This document shows positions 54,195 to 63,773 of a stretch of DNA of 64,000 nt, piece by piece. The notes beneath the pieces were generated by a model that saw only the letters and a program-made list of their open reading frames with translations, had not been told where the DNA came from and made no database searches. How positions within the stretch are numbered: position 1 is the stretch's first letter; each line of letters starts with the position of its first letter. Source of the stretch: Candidatus Aenigmatarchaeota archaeon (GTDB lineage: Archaea; Aenigmatarchaeota; Aenigmatarchaeia; QMZP01; JAFGSV01); contig JAFGFG010000009.1 of NCBI GenBank assembly GCA_016931255.1, positions 259,076 through 323,075 on the forward strand. The letters are read 5' to 3'. Both the position numbers and the translations under genes were made by a program.

Positions 54195-54625
54195 TGGACG
54201 ACTTGAGGGTAAATTATCTTGTAAAGGAAGGAAAATTAAGAAGGCGGGATGTTGATAAAAAAAGGATAGCGTCTCTGATACAATCTTCAATTGAAACCGC
54301 AAATTATGTTGAAGAGATGGCACTTAAAAATGAGAGCGCTACTGTGATTTTCAGAGAACTCTATGAGTGTTTAAGACAGATAGGGGATGCACTCTGGTGG
54401 AAAAACGGTTACGAAGTTATGGGAAGTCATGAAATCAGCCTGGAAATCCTTCAGAATGTGGATGTTAAAGATAAAGTCAATCTTCATAAGCTGGACTGGT
54501 TCAGAAGGACGAGAAATAACATAAATTACAGGGGATACAAAACCAGTATTGAGGAAGCTAAAGAGATAGTTAATTTCTGGAAACTCATCGGCAAGGACCT
54601 TATAAACACCGTAAAGATTTCATAG
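54194..54625 (+). CDS. HEPN-domain protein (toxin candidate), second pair
   Basis: Helical ORF, 1-nt overlap with MNT; RTRNNINYRGYK resembles the HEPN Rx4-6H active site region (RxxxxxxY variant). Confidence 0.68.
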   Translation: MDDLRVNYLVKEGKLRRRDVDKKRIASLIQSSIETANYVEEMALKNESATVIFRELYECLRQIGDALWWKNGYEVMGSHEISLEILQNVDVKDKVNLHKLDWFRRTRNNINYRGYKTSIEEAKEIVNFWKLIGKDLINTVKIS

Positions 54626-54628
54626 TAG

Positions 54629-55117
54629 TCAGAACTCTTCCTCATCGCTGTCTATCTGATACTTTCCCTTCTCGCGGTAGGCAGTGCCCATATGGTACGT
54701 GATTTCGGACTTGTATGTGCTTGTGTTGAGTTCATCCTCGCGCTCGAAATTCATGTCATATACCTTATTTGGTCCATCTTTCATTTCACCTTTCGGTATA
54801 TTCACAGACAGTTCGAATGACTCGTGGGGTGGCGAGACGTATGATGGGCTTCCCTCTGCCCGAAACTTCCAAATAAGCTTATGTGTGTCAACGTCCACTG
54901 CGTAGAGATTGCAGTCTCAGCTTGCAAAATAGACCAATCCGTCAACTATCAGCGGTATCTGTGCTATGCTCCCTCCCGGACCGATGCTCCACATTCTGTC
55001 GAACTTCGTGACCTGCCTGACTTCAAAATCAGCCATTTCGATTGATAGATCGTCATACGCACCCGAATGTTCCATAAGACCAGTTTCCTTGGAAATTTTA
55101 TAAACATTTAAAAGCAT
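54629..55117 (-). pseudogene. PQQ-like repeat protein with in-frame TGA
   Basis: MLLNVYK...SIGPGGSIAQIPLIVDGLVYFAS*DCNLYAVDVDTHKLIWKFRAEGSP...; TGA at 54917..54919 in one continuous frame. Confidence 0.7.
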
Positions 55118-55209
55118 GCAGTATAGTTAAATAATACCTGAAAGATGAGCTGAGGGATGAGTCCTCGATCTGGAAGGACAGACCTTAAGGATTAATGGAG
55201 GTAAGAAAT

Positions 55210-55575
55210 ATGCCAGCATTCGTGAAATTTGAGGTTCCAAAGGAACTAGCAGAGAAGACATACGATGCAGTTGAAAAAGCAAGGGACACAGGCAAGCTCA
55301 AGAAGGGAGTAAACGAGGCAACCAAGGCCATTGAGAGGGGCGTAGCAAAGCTCGTCGTGATGGCGCAGGATGTCGAGCCAGAGGAAGTAATGATGCATCT
55401 TCCGGTAATCTGTGAGGAGAAGAAGATTCCTTACTCGTACGTTCCTTCGAAATCAGAGCTTGGAAAGGCAGCAGGCCTTGATGTTCCGACAACATCTATA
55501 GCGATAGTGCAGGAAGGAGATTCAAAGAAGCTCATAGATGACGTTGCCAAGCAGATTGCAGCGCTTAAGAAGTAG
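55210..55575 (+). CDS. rpl7ae: 50S ribosomal protein L7Ae
   Basis: [46 protein letters not shown]. Confidence 0.96.
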   Translation: MPAFVKFEVPKELAEKTYDAVEKARDTGKLKKGVNEATKAIERGVAKLVVMAQDVEPEEVMMHLPVICEEKKIPYSYVPSKSELGKAAGLDVPTTSIAIVQEGDSKKLIDDVAKQIAALKK

Positions 55576-55583
55576 GTGTTCTA

Positions 55584-55784
55584 ATGGCTGTACCAGCTGA
55601 AGTATTGAAGGTTTTGGGAAGAATGGGTATAAAGGGAGTCAGCAGAGTCCGGTGCAGGGTCAACGATGGCCCTGAGAAGGGAAAAGTTCTCACCAGGAAT
55701 GTCGTGGGCCCGATAAGGGAAGGCGACATAATAATGGTGAAGGAAACCGAGATGGAATCTGTCGGCGCTCTGAAGGGAAGGTGA
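55584..55784 (+). CDS. rps28e: 30S ribosomal protein eS28
   Basis: GVSRVRCRVNDGPEKGKVLTRNVVGPIREGDI. Confidence 0.92.
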   Translation: MAVPAEVLKVLGRMGIKGVSRVRCRVNDGPEKGKVLTRNVVGPIREGDIIMVKETEMESVGALKGR

Positions 55785-55966
55785 GATGGATGAACTGCAC
55801 TTTCTGCGGAGCGGCTCTCGTCAAGGGACGTGGCAAGATGTACGTCAAGGTTTCAGGCCAGGTATTTTACTACTGCGGATCAAAATGTGAGAAGAACCAT
55901 GCTCTCAAGAGAGACGGCAAGAAGGTCGCCTGGACTGATAAATACGCTGAACTCAAAAAGAAGTGA
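55781..55966 (+). CDS. rpl24e: 50S ribosomal protein eL24
   Basis: CTFCGAALVKGRGKMYVKVSGQVFYYCGSKCEKN. Confidence 0.92.
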   Translation: MRWMNCTFCGAALVKGRGKMYVKVSGQVFYYCGSKCEKNHALKRDGKKVAWTDKYAELKKK

Positions 55967-55998
55967 TTCCTTTATCTGGCTTCTGGAATTTTATTCTT

Positions 55999-56955
55999 AT
56001 GGAAGAACTTATAGCGTCGGTATTGTCGGTTCTGACAGGACTTGACGCATCATCTAGAGCATCCGAGGTCATCAGCTTTTTCATAGCGGACAGCATTAAG
56101 ATACTGGCGCTATTGTTTGCGATGATATTCGTGATGGGAGTTGTGCGGACTTACATACCTCCAGAGCGGGTGCGGAAGTCCCTTGAGAACAGGGGAGCCG
56201 GCGGCTACCTGATAGCGTCGTCATTCGGCGCTCTGACACCTTTCTGCTCATGCTCCTCGATACCTTTATTCCTCACGCTTGCAAGGTCTGGCGCTCCCAT
56301 AGGAATGTCATTCGCATTCCTTGTCACATCACCGATTGTCAATGAGTATCTCGTCGTCCTGATGCTCGCGTTCTTCGGGCCCGTGATAACCGTGCTCTAC
56401 GTGCTGAGCGGAATAGCCATAGGTATAATCTCAGGCTTTGCCATAGAGAAGCTGGGACTTGAGAAGCATATGCTGAAGGACGTCCGGTCATGCTCCTGCT
56501 CGTGCAGGAAGAAGCCTGCGAAAAATGATATGGAGTACCGCCTCAGGTTCGGTCTCTCCGAGGCCACCGGCATAATAAGGAAGCTATGGCTATGGGTACT
56601 GCTTGGCGTGGGCATAGGCGCAATCATACACAACTACATACCTCAGGAAGCCTTCGAGGCCGCCATAGGTTTCTTCGGCCCGCTCGACGTCCCGGTCGCT
56701 GTCCTCCTGGGTGTTCCGATGTACGGCAACTGCGCAGCCATAGTTCCCATAGCTGTCGCCCTTTTCAACAAGGGCATACCTCTGGGGACGACTCTTGCTT
56801 TCATGATGTCAACATCAGCTCTGAGCCTTCCTGAAGCAATCATACTCAAGAAAGCAATGAAGACAAAATTGATAGTGCTATTCTTCACGATTGTAGCAAT
56901 GACAATAATCTTCACAGGATTTGCATTCAATGTTCTGGAAGCTTTCATTCTCTAA
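55999..56955 (+). CDS. UPF0718/DUF318-type permease
   Basis: FGALTPFCSCSSIPLFLTLARSG...TSPIVNEY...GVPMYGNCAAIVPIA. Confidence 0.87.
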   Translation: MEELIASVLSVLTGLDASSRASEVISFFIADSIKILALLFAMIFVMGVVRTYIPPERVRKSLENRGAGGYLIASSFGALTPFCSCSSIPLFLTLARSGAPIGMSFAFLVTSPIVNEYLVVLMLAFFGPVITVLYVLSGIAIGIISGFAIEKLGLEKHMLKDVRSCSCSCRKKPAKNDMEYRLRFGLSEATGIIRKLWLWVLLGVGIGAIIHNYIPQEAFEAAIGFFGPLDVPVAVLLGVPMYGNCAAIVPIAVALFNKGIPLGTTLAFMMSTSALSLPEAIILKKAMKTKLIVLFFTIVAMTIIFTGFAFNVLEAFIL

Positions 56956-57034
56956 GGCTTTTTGATAAATGCAATTCATGCAGCATGAGCGATAATATAG
57001 AAAAGTATATTATTACGGAAAAGAGTATTACTTC

Positions 57035-57526
57035 ATGCCTGAAGAATATGAAAGTTACTACAAGACTTCATTTGAGAATCTGCCGTTTTTAGCATTTATT
57101 CTCGACAGAAAAGGCAATGTCATTAATTCAAACAAGTTTGCTCAGAAAACATTGGGCATCACCGAAAATGAGGCGAATGGAAAACATTTTTCGAAAATTG
57201 TGAAGATAACCAATAAAAAACATCTTCTCAGGGCATTTGTTGAATTCAGGAAAAATCTTAGTGGAAAGGTTACTGAGAAGAGCATTTATGATGTTATAAC
57301 CCCTGATGGAAAACAACACACAGTGGAGCTTATAGGCATACCACTCATGCGGGACGGAAAGGTTGAAATGGTTCTTGATGTCGGTGAAGAAATAACAGAA
57401 AGACTGGCGACAGAAAACAGACTTAAGAAAAAGATGGAAGAGCTGGAGGCATTCAAGCAGATGAGTATAGGCAGGGAAAACAGGATGATTGAACTAAAGA
57501 AGAAAATAGAATTACTTGAAAAGTGA
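57035..57526 (+). CDS. PAS-domain protein
   Basis: FENLPFLAFILDRKGNVINSNKFAQKTLGITENEANGKHF; C-terminal coiled coil. Confidence 0.85.
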   Translation: MPEEYESYYKTSFENLPFLAFILDRKGNVINSNKFAQKTLGITENEANGKHFSKIVKITNKKHLLRAFVEFRKNLSGKVTEKSIYDVITPDGKQHTVELIGIPLMRDGKVEMVLDVGEEITERLATENRLKKKMEELEAFKQMSIGRENRMIELKKKIELLEK

Positions 57527-57565
57527 TAAACAGAACTATTTTTAATACAGAAATAAAGAAAATGT

Positions 57566-58648
57566 ATGAAAGTTCTCACCGGCAGCAAGTTGAAGGACTT
57601 CAGGACAGTCTGGCTGGAAGGCAGCACAGTGAAGATGATAGACCAGCCTAAACTGCCGCATGCCTTCAGAATAGCTTCTTTCGCTAATCATAAGCAGACA
57701 GCAAAATCAATAAGCACGATGGTGGTCCGCGGTGCGCCTGCAATAGGAGCCGCGGGAGCTTATGGAATAGCGCAGGCGACGCTCGAATTCCGCGGCAGCG
57801 ACATGAAAAGGTTCAGGGAGCACATGAAAGCTGCGGAGAAAGTTCTTGCTTCCACAAGGCCGACCGCATACGACCTCTTCCACGGCATAGCTGCTGTGAT
57901 GAAAGGGATAAAGGGCGCGGAGACAGTCGAAGAGGCGAAGAGGCGCTCTGTTGAGGCTTCCAACTACTATGCTGAATGGTCAGCTGAGAACTGCAGGCTC
58001 ATAGGCGAGTACGGAGGGAAGCTGATAAAGAAAGGCGACAGCGTTCTGACGCACTGCAACGCAGGCGCGCTTGCATGCGTTGACCACGGGACTGCGCTCG
58101 CTCCGATAAGGAATGCTCATCACGCCGGAAAGAAGATTCATGTTTTCGTTGACGAGACAAGGCCGAGATGCCAGGGCGCAAGGCTGACTGCATGGGAGAT
58201 GGTACAGGAATGCATACCCCACAACCTGATTGCGGACAACGCTGCAGGACATTTCATGCAGCGCGGCGAAGTGGACATAGTCATAGTCGGTGCTGACAGG
58301 ATAGCCGCCAATGGAGACGTAGCGAACAAGATAGGCACGTACGAGAAAGCAGTCGTGGCAAAGGAAAATAGCATTCCATTCTACGTGGCAGCTCCTTCAA
58401 GCACTTTCGACTTCAGTTGCAAAAACGGAAAATCCATTCCAATAGAGGAGCGCTCTGAGGATGAAGTACTCTTTATGTTCGGGAAGCCTGACGGCATAAT
58501 GCTTGGCAGGCCGCGAGTCAGGATTGCGCCAAAGGAAACCCATGCAAGGAACCCCGCATTCGATGTCACTCCTGCCAGATACATAACAGGAATCATAACT
58601 GAGAAGGGCATCTTCAAGCCTTCCCAGATAAAGAAGCTGAAGAAGTAA
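57566..58648 (+). CDS. mtnA: S-methyl-5-thioribose-1-phosphate isomerase-like (aIF2B-related)
   Basis: VVRGAPAIGAAGAYG, LTHCNAGALACVDHGTALAPI, VFVDETRPRCQGARLTAWEM, VGADRIAANGDVANKIGTY. Confidence 0.92.
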   Translation: MKVLTGSKLKDFRTVWLEGSTVKMIDQPKLPHAFRIASFANHKQTAKSISTMVVRGAPAIGAAGAYGIAQATLEFRGSDMKRFREHMKAAEKVLASTRPTAYDLFHGIAAVMKGIKGAETVEEAKRRSVEASNYYAEWSAENCRLIGEYGGKLIKKGDSVLTHCNAGALACVDHGTALAPIRNAHHAGKKIHVFVDETRPRCQGARLTAWEMVQECIPHNLIADNAAGHFMQRGEVDIVIVGADRIAANGDVANKIGTYEKAVVAKENSIPFYVAAPSSTFDFSCKNGKSIPIEERSEDEVLFMFGKPDGIMLGRPRVRIAPKETHARNPAFDVTPARYITGIITEKGIFKPSQIKKLKK

Positions 58649-58680
58649 AACTTTTTATTTCCACGTTCTTTCTTATAGTT

Positions 58681-58896
58681 ATGCCAATAGATGGATATGC
58701 AGGCTATAAGCGCAGGGAATACTGCAACGATGTGAAATGTCCTGTTCAGATACTCCTGAACAAGGAGACTGAAGGCTCCCCGAAATACGAGGAGATACGC
58801 GCTGTGTGCAAGAGCAACTGCATACACACGACATATGAATTCCATCATTGGCTTATTGAAAACGGCTTTGAAGTTGCGAAGCCAAAGGATGCTTAG
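58681..58896 (+). CDS. Small Cys-containing hypothetical protein
   Basis: MPIDGYAGYKRREYCNDVKCPVQ...VCKSNCIHTTYEFHHWLIENGF. Confidence 0.6.
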   Translation: MPIDGYAGYKRREYCNDVKCPVQILLNKETEGSPKYEEIRAVCKSNCIHTTYEFHHWLIENGFEVAKPKDA

Positions 58897-58907
58897 GAGG
58901 TAAGATT

Positions 58908-59744
58908 ATGGGATGGGGACAGAAGAACAGGTTGTCAAGGATAATAAAGCCGAAGGACGGCAGGAGCTTAATGCTTGCTGTTGACCACGGATACTTCCTG
59001 GGGCCGACCACAGGACTGGAGAATTTCAAGAAGGCGGTCGACCCGCTTATACCGTATGCGGACACGTTGTTTGCCACAAGGGGCATGATACGCTCATGCG
59101 TTGATCCAAAGATAGACACGCCGATAATGCTCAGGAACTCAGGCGGCACGAGCATTCTCAACAAAGAACTTCTCCATGAAGGCATAACAGTTGACATAAA
59201 GGACGCGCTCAGAATGAACGCAGTCGGTGTCGGATATTCGATTGCCGTTGGAATGGACTGGGAAAGAGATACAATCCTTGACTTCTCAAAGGTTGTTGAC
59301 GACTGCGAGAAATACGGGCTTGTTGCAATGGCTGTCACAGCAGTCGGAAAGGACCTCACGAAGGATGCGAGATATCTAGGGCTTGCGAGCAGGATAGCTG
59401 CGGAGCACGGTGCCCACATAGTCAAGACTTATTACTGCAAGGACTTCGACAAGGTTGTCGATGCATGTCCCGTGCCTATAGTGATGGCCGGCGGGAAGAA
59501 GATACCTGAAATTGAAGCGCTCACAATGGCTTACAATGCGATACAGGCGGGTGCTGTCGGCGTTGACATGGGTAGGAACATCTTCCAGTCTGATGACCCT
59601 GTAGCGATGATGAGGGCTGTCAGGGAGCTCATACACAAGAACGCCACTCCAAAGGAGGCGCTCCAGTTCTTCAACGACAACAAGAAGTCAGGCAGCATGC
59701 CAAAAAAATCCACTATTGCAGCTGATGACACGAAGAAGGTCTAG
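58908..59744 (+). CDS. LsrF-like class I (DeoC/FbaB) aldolase
   Basis: MLAVDHGYFLGPTTGLENF...GAHIVKTYYCKDFDKVVDACPVPIVMAGGKKIPE...GAVGVDMGRNIFQSDDPVAMMRAV. Confidence 0.87.
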   Translation: MGWGQKNRLSRIIKPKDGRSLMLAVDHGYFLGPTTGLENFKKAVDPLIPYADTLFATRGMIRSCVDPKIDTPIMLRNSGGTSILNKELLHEGITVDIKDALRMNAVGVGYSIAVGMDWERDTILDFSKVVDDCEKYGLVAMAVTAVGKDLTKDARYLGLASRIAAEHGAHIVKTYYCKDFDKVVDACPVPIVMAGGKKIPEIEALTMAYNAIQAGAVGVDMGRNIFQSDDPVAMMRAVRELIHKNATPKEALQFFNDNKKSGSMPKKSTIAADDTKKV

Positions 59745-59745
59745 G

Positions 59746-60561
59746 CTAGATGAGATTTGCTAGTCTTTTGATGTCACTGTTAGCCACATGTGTGTATATC
59801 TGGGTCGTTTTGAGATCTTTGTGCCCGAGGAGCTGTTGAATATACCTTATATCGGCTCCTGACTCAAGGAGATGTGTGGCGAAGCTGTGCCTCAGCGTGT
59901 GAGGGGTGACGTTCTTCTTCACTTCCGCTTTCAGCGCATTGTTCTTGACTACCTGCTGTATTGTCCTCTTATTGTACTTTCCGCTTCTCTGTGACTTGAA
60001 AATGAAACCGTCCTTTACGCTTCCGTAAACTTCAAGCATGCCCTTGAGATTCTTATGTAAGAATACCACCCTCTCTTTACCGCCTTTTGCAGTCTTGATG
60101 TGTATCAGGTCCCTTTCTGTATCGATGTCTCTCCACATGATGTTCCTCACCTCATCGAGCCTCATGCCGGCGTAGTAAAGGAACATGAGCAGAAGCCTGT
60201 GCTTCATATTAACACAAACATCAATCATTCCTGCTATCTCATTCCTGTTAAGGACCACTGGAATCTTGACAGATCTCTTGGCAAGGGGAATCTTCTCGCT
60301 GAATCTCTCATCAAGCACGTTATCATGGAAGAACCTGAGGGCGAAATATGCATTTCTCATGCTGGAGTCGCTCTTGTCTGAATAAGAAAGAAGGAAATCC
60401 CGTGCCGTCTTTCCGGACTTCAGAAAACCGGCAATCACAGAAACATACGCTTTCCCTGTCTGGTATGAGTACTTCCTCAGTTTTATCTCTTCTATCAGCC
60501 TGCCTATGAGGCTGTATCTTTCCTGCTGAGACAAAGGCCTTCTTGCACCTGCGCTATCCAT
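59746..60561 (-). CDS. xerA: XerA/XerC-like tyrosine recombinase
   Basis: YYAGMRLDEVRNIMWRDID, TPHTLRHSFATHLLESGADIRYIQQLLGHKDLKTTQIYTHV; start at ATG 60561 favoured by upstream gagggaatc. Confidence 0.92.
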   Translation of the reverse strand: MDSAGARRPLSQQERYSLIGRLIEEIKLRKYSYQTGKAYVSVIAGFLKSGKTARDFLLSYSDKSDSSMRNAYFALRFFHDNVLDERFSEKIPLAKRSVKIPVVLNRNEIAGMIDVCVNMKHRLLLMFLYYAGMRLDEVRNIMWRDIDTERDLIHIKTAKGGKERVVFLHKNLKGMLEVYGSVKDGFIFKSQRSGKYNKRTIQQVVKNNALKAEVKKNVTPHTLRHSFATHLLESGADIRYIQQLLGHKDLKTTQIYTHVANSDIKRLANLI

Positions 60562-60601
60562 GATTCCCTCTTGGCGGTAAGAATTTAAAAGCTTCGCTTT
60601 C

Positions 60602-60639
60602 AACCGCCTGAAAGGCGGTTATGCGAACAAAATGTTCGC
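60602..60639. repeat. Two adjacent inverted repeats at the element boundary
   Basis: AACCGCC-tgaaa-GGCGGTT and GCGAAC-aaaat-GTTCGC. Confidence 0.75.
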
Positions 60640-60840
60640 TAAATAGGTGTTAGTTTCAATTTTTGAGAATGCCTACAAGTTAGAGTTAAAACAAATAAAT
60701 AGGAAATAATATTTTTTCTCCCACCCAATAGGAGAGACGCGCGCAGTTTTCTTTTCAGAAAACTAGATTGCAAAAACTTCGTTTTTGGATTTATAGGGGA
60801 TTTCCCTAGTCCTACGGACATTTAGTTTTGCTTCGCAAAA

Positions 60841-61569
60841 TTATTTTTTAGGGCTTCCTTTATTCCATAAAATTTTAAAAAATTCTTCATAAGACTTAGC
60901 CGCTTTTTCATTATGGATAATTACTCCAACAGGATTTTCAGTCCAAATGATAATTGCCACTTTATCATTTCTAATAATTGTTTCTGTCAAGGGTTCGACA
61001 TTTTCCTTGATAAATCTTACTTCTGCTAATGGATGATTATACCCTGAACACCATTCTCTTAATGATTCATTAAATAGAAGTTTGGCTTTAATTTTCTTCT
61101 CTGTTCTTCGTTTGTGGAAATTAGCCCAAAAAGTATCACCCATCATTAAAGAATTTTTAGGAGATCCAAAAGTATTATGCTCTTTGCCCCCTGCTTCTAA
61201 TAATTCATAAAATAATTCTCTTATGCCTTTTTTTCCTTTATAGGAAACTATTTCAGTTTTTTCTTTCGCAAAATCTTTTTTCTGCAAAAGTTCAGGCAAA
61301 ATTTTTTCAAATTCTCTTTTCTTGTCTTCGATATAGTCTGAAATATGCTTCGGATTTGTTGCCTGATAATAATTTCTTTGTCCTTCTTTAACAAAACTAA
61401 CAAATCCCTTATTTATCAATTTATTTAAAGTCATATGGACAACAGAACTTTGAAGTCCAGTTTTTTCTATAATTGGTCCAGCAGAAACACTTCCAATTTC
61501 CAATAAACTAATATAAATTTTAATTTCTGCATTTGTAAAACCTAAATCTTCTAATATTTGAGTATCCAT
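60841..61569 (-). CDS. TrmB-like transcriptional regulator
   Basis: LEDLGFTNAEIKIYISLLEIGSVSAGPIIEKTGLQSSVVHMTLNKLINKGFV. Confidence 0.8.
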   Translation of the reverse strand: MDTQILEDLGFTNAEIKIYISLLEIGSVSAGPIIEKTGLQSSVVHMTLNKLINKGFVSFVKEGQRNYYQATNPKHISDYIEDKKREFEKILPELLQKKDFAKEKTEIVSYKGKKGIRELFYELLEAGGKEHNTFGSPKNSLMMGDTFWANFHKRRTEKKIKAKLLFNESLREWCSGYNHPLAEVRFIKENVEPLTETIIRNDKVAIIIWTENPVGVIIHNEKAAKSYEEFFKILWNKGSPKK

Positions 61570-61659
61570 AAATAGAAAGAAATTATGAGATATATAAATC
61601 TTTCTTTTACTCCTCTAATTATGGAGAGTTAACCTTTATTTACTACTCGTTTATTCTTT

Positions 61660-61681
61660 TTACTATGTCACGGAATAGTAA
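61660..61681. promoter_or_regulatory. Candidate operator in divergent promoter region
   Basis: Perfect inverted repeat TTACTAT-gtcacgga-ATAGTAA. Confidence 0.4.
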
Positions 61682-61743
61682 TAATAATATATTAGTAAGA
61701 TTTATATATAATAATCACAATTTTAATTTATTAGAGGTGAAAG

Positions 61744-62421
61744 ATGTCAGATAAATTAGTTTCAAAAGAAGAAGAATGGGCTAAAGTAGCTGATGAATTA
61801 AAAGCTGAAAAAGTAAAGCTAGCTTTCTATGATAATACTGTTATTTCTCTTTTAGGAAATGTAAAAAATAAAAAAGTTCTAGATTATGGCGGTGGTCCTG
61901 GAGTTCTAGCCATTGCATTAAAGAAACTTGGAGCAGAGGTAAAAGAATATGATATTTCAGAAGATATGTTAAAACAGGCTTCTGAGAAAATTGGAAAAGA
62001 AAATATTTATTCCACTATTGAAGAGATTCCAAAAGAGGAGTTTGATCTTATAATATGTAATTTAGTTTTATGTATTGTTTCAGAAGACGAAGTCAAAAGA
62101 ATTGTTAAAATAATAAAACAATCTTTAAATAAAAAAGGTTTTGCGTTTATTGGATTTTGTAATCCAAAAATTTTAGATGTTCCTGAAAGTAATCTTGATT
62201 TTAGACCAAAGCCTAAACATAAATACGAAGAAAATCATAGTTATATGAAGACCAAAAAAGAAGGCGGTTATCAGATTATTGAAAATCATCGTCCAATTGA
62301 ATGGTATGAAAAAACTTACGAAGAACAGGGATTAAAGCTAGTTGATACTTTCTTTACTCCAGAATATGAACTTAAAGGGAGGAAGATTAAAGATTTCATA
62401 ATCTTTAAATTAAAAAAATGA
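61744..62421 (+). CDS. Class I SAM-dependent methyltransferase
   Basis: KVLDYGGGPGVLAIALKKLGAEVKEYDISEDML. Confidence 0.88.
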   Translation: MSDKLVSKEEEWAKVADELKAEKVKLAFYDNTVISLLGNVKNKKVLDYGGGPGVLAIALKKLGAEVKEYDISEDMLKQASEKIGKENIYSTIEEIPKEEFDLIICNLVLCIVSEDEVKRIVKIIKQSLNKKGFAFIGFCNPKILDVPESNLDFRPKPKHKYEENHSYMKTKKEGGYQIIENHRPIEWYEKTYEEQGLKLVDTFFTPEYELKGRKIKDFIIFKLKK

Positions 62422-63773
62422 AAACAAAACAAGAAGCCCCACTATCCACTCCAGGAGAAAAAAGATTTTTCCACAAAGTAGCCAATTATTTTGAATTTAA
62501 GAAACACAAAACTAATTTTCCAACAGAAATTTTAGCAGGAGTTTCAACATTTCTAGCACTTGCCTACATTTTTGTAGTTAATCCTTCAATACTTGCTCAA
62601 GGTGGATTTAATCAAAACGCAGTTTTATTCGCAACAATTGTTGTTTCATTTTTAGCAACATTTATTATGGGTGTTTGGGCAAAAAAACCATTTGCTTTAG
62701 CTCCCGGTATGGAAATGAATGCTTATGTAGCCTTTTTTGTCATAGCAGGTTTAGGATTTGCTTGGCCACAAGCATTAGGGGCTGTCTTTTGGTCTGGTGT
62801 TATTTTTATGATTCTAACCCTTACTAATGTTAGAACAAAGATTATCAAAGCAATACCTGATAAAATGAAGTCTGGTCTTGCTCTTTCTGTCGGTGTTTTC
62901 TTAATGCTTATTGCTTTAAGTCTTGCAGGTGCAATAGCTTATGAAGGAATAACTTTTAGTCATTTTGGAAGTATTTTAACTCCTCTTTTTGCAGTTTTAG
63001 CTTTTGGAGTTGTTGCAGTTTTAATTTTAAGAAAATTCAGAATTCCTGGAGCAGTATTAATTAGTATTATACTTGCCTCTGTTTTAGCACATCTTCTAGG
63101 ATTAGGAGATACAGGAACAACATTCACAATCAATAAAGAAATGTTTAGTGCAATATTCCAATGGGATTTAAGTGTAATTCTTAATCCAAAAATGTGGAGT
63201 GTAATCTTAATTTTATTCCTAGTTGATTTCTACGGATCTGTTGCTAAGTTTATTGGACTAACAAGAGGAACAACAATCGTAGATAAAAATGGAGATATGC
63301 CTCAAATGAAAGAAGCTTTATCTGTTGATGGTGGGGCTACAATTGTTGGAGCAGGACTTGGAACAACAAGCTTAACTACTTATGTAGAAAGTGGAATTGG
63401 AATTGCAGAAGGTGGAAGAACTGGATTCACAGCAGTAGTCATTTCAATATTAATGTTATTGTTCTTAGCATTAACACCATTACTAAAGTTAATTCCTTTG
63501 ATTGCAACAACGGGAGCTTTATTTTGGGTAGGATTAAGTCTTTTCCCAAGTAAAGAAGAATTCAAAACTTACAACAAGTTAGATATATTTACAGTATTGG
63601 TAATGATTGTAGTCACAGTTTTAACCTTTGCAGTTGATAAAGCTCTCCTTGCAGGATTCTTAATCTATATGGTTGGATTAATTGTTAAAGGAAAAGCAAA
63701 GGAGATAGATGTATTTATAGTAATATCTACAATACTCTTATTATTGGGATTAGTGCTTTCAATTGTTCTTTAA
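62418..63773 (+). CDS. NCS2-family (AzgA-like) purine/xanthine permease
   Basis: Multi-TM; FLALAYIFVVNPSILAQGG; ALAPGMEMNAYVAFFV; overlaps methyltransferase by 4 nt. Confidence 0.88.
   Translation: MKTKQEAPLSTPGEKRFFHKVANYFEFKKHKTNFPTEILAGVSTFLALAYIFVVNPSILAQGGFNQNAVLFATIVVSFLATFIMGVWAKKPFALAPGMEMNAYVAFFVIAGLGFAWPQALGAVFWSGVIFMILTLTNVRTKIIKAIPDKMKSGLALSVGVFLMLIALSLAGAIAYEGITFSHFGSILTPLFAVLAFGVVAVLILRKFRIPGAVLISIILASVLAHLLGLGDTGTTFTINKEMFSAIFQWDLSVILNPKMWSVILILFLVDFYGSVAKFIGLTRGTTIVDKNGDMPQMKEALSVDGGATIVGAGLGTTSLTTYVESGIGIAEGGRTGFTAVVISILMLLFLALTPLLKLIPLIATTGALFWVGLSLFPSKEEFKTYNKLDIFTVLVMIVVTVLTFAVDKALLAGFLIYMVGLIVKGKAKEIDVFIVISTILLLLGLVLSIVL

Noticed and set aside
54917-54919. TGA considered as a selenocysteine codon
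   Set aside because: Family context suggests Trp, no SECIS-like structure seen, and the gene looks decayed
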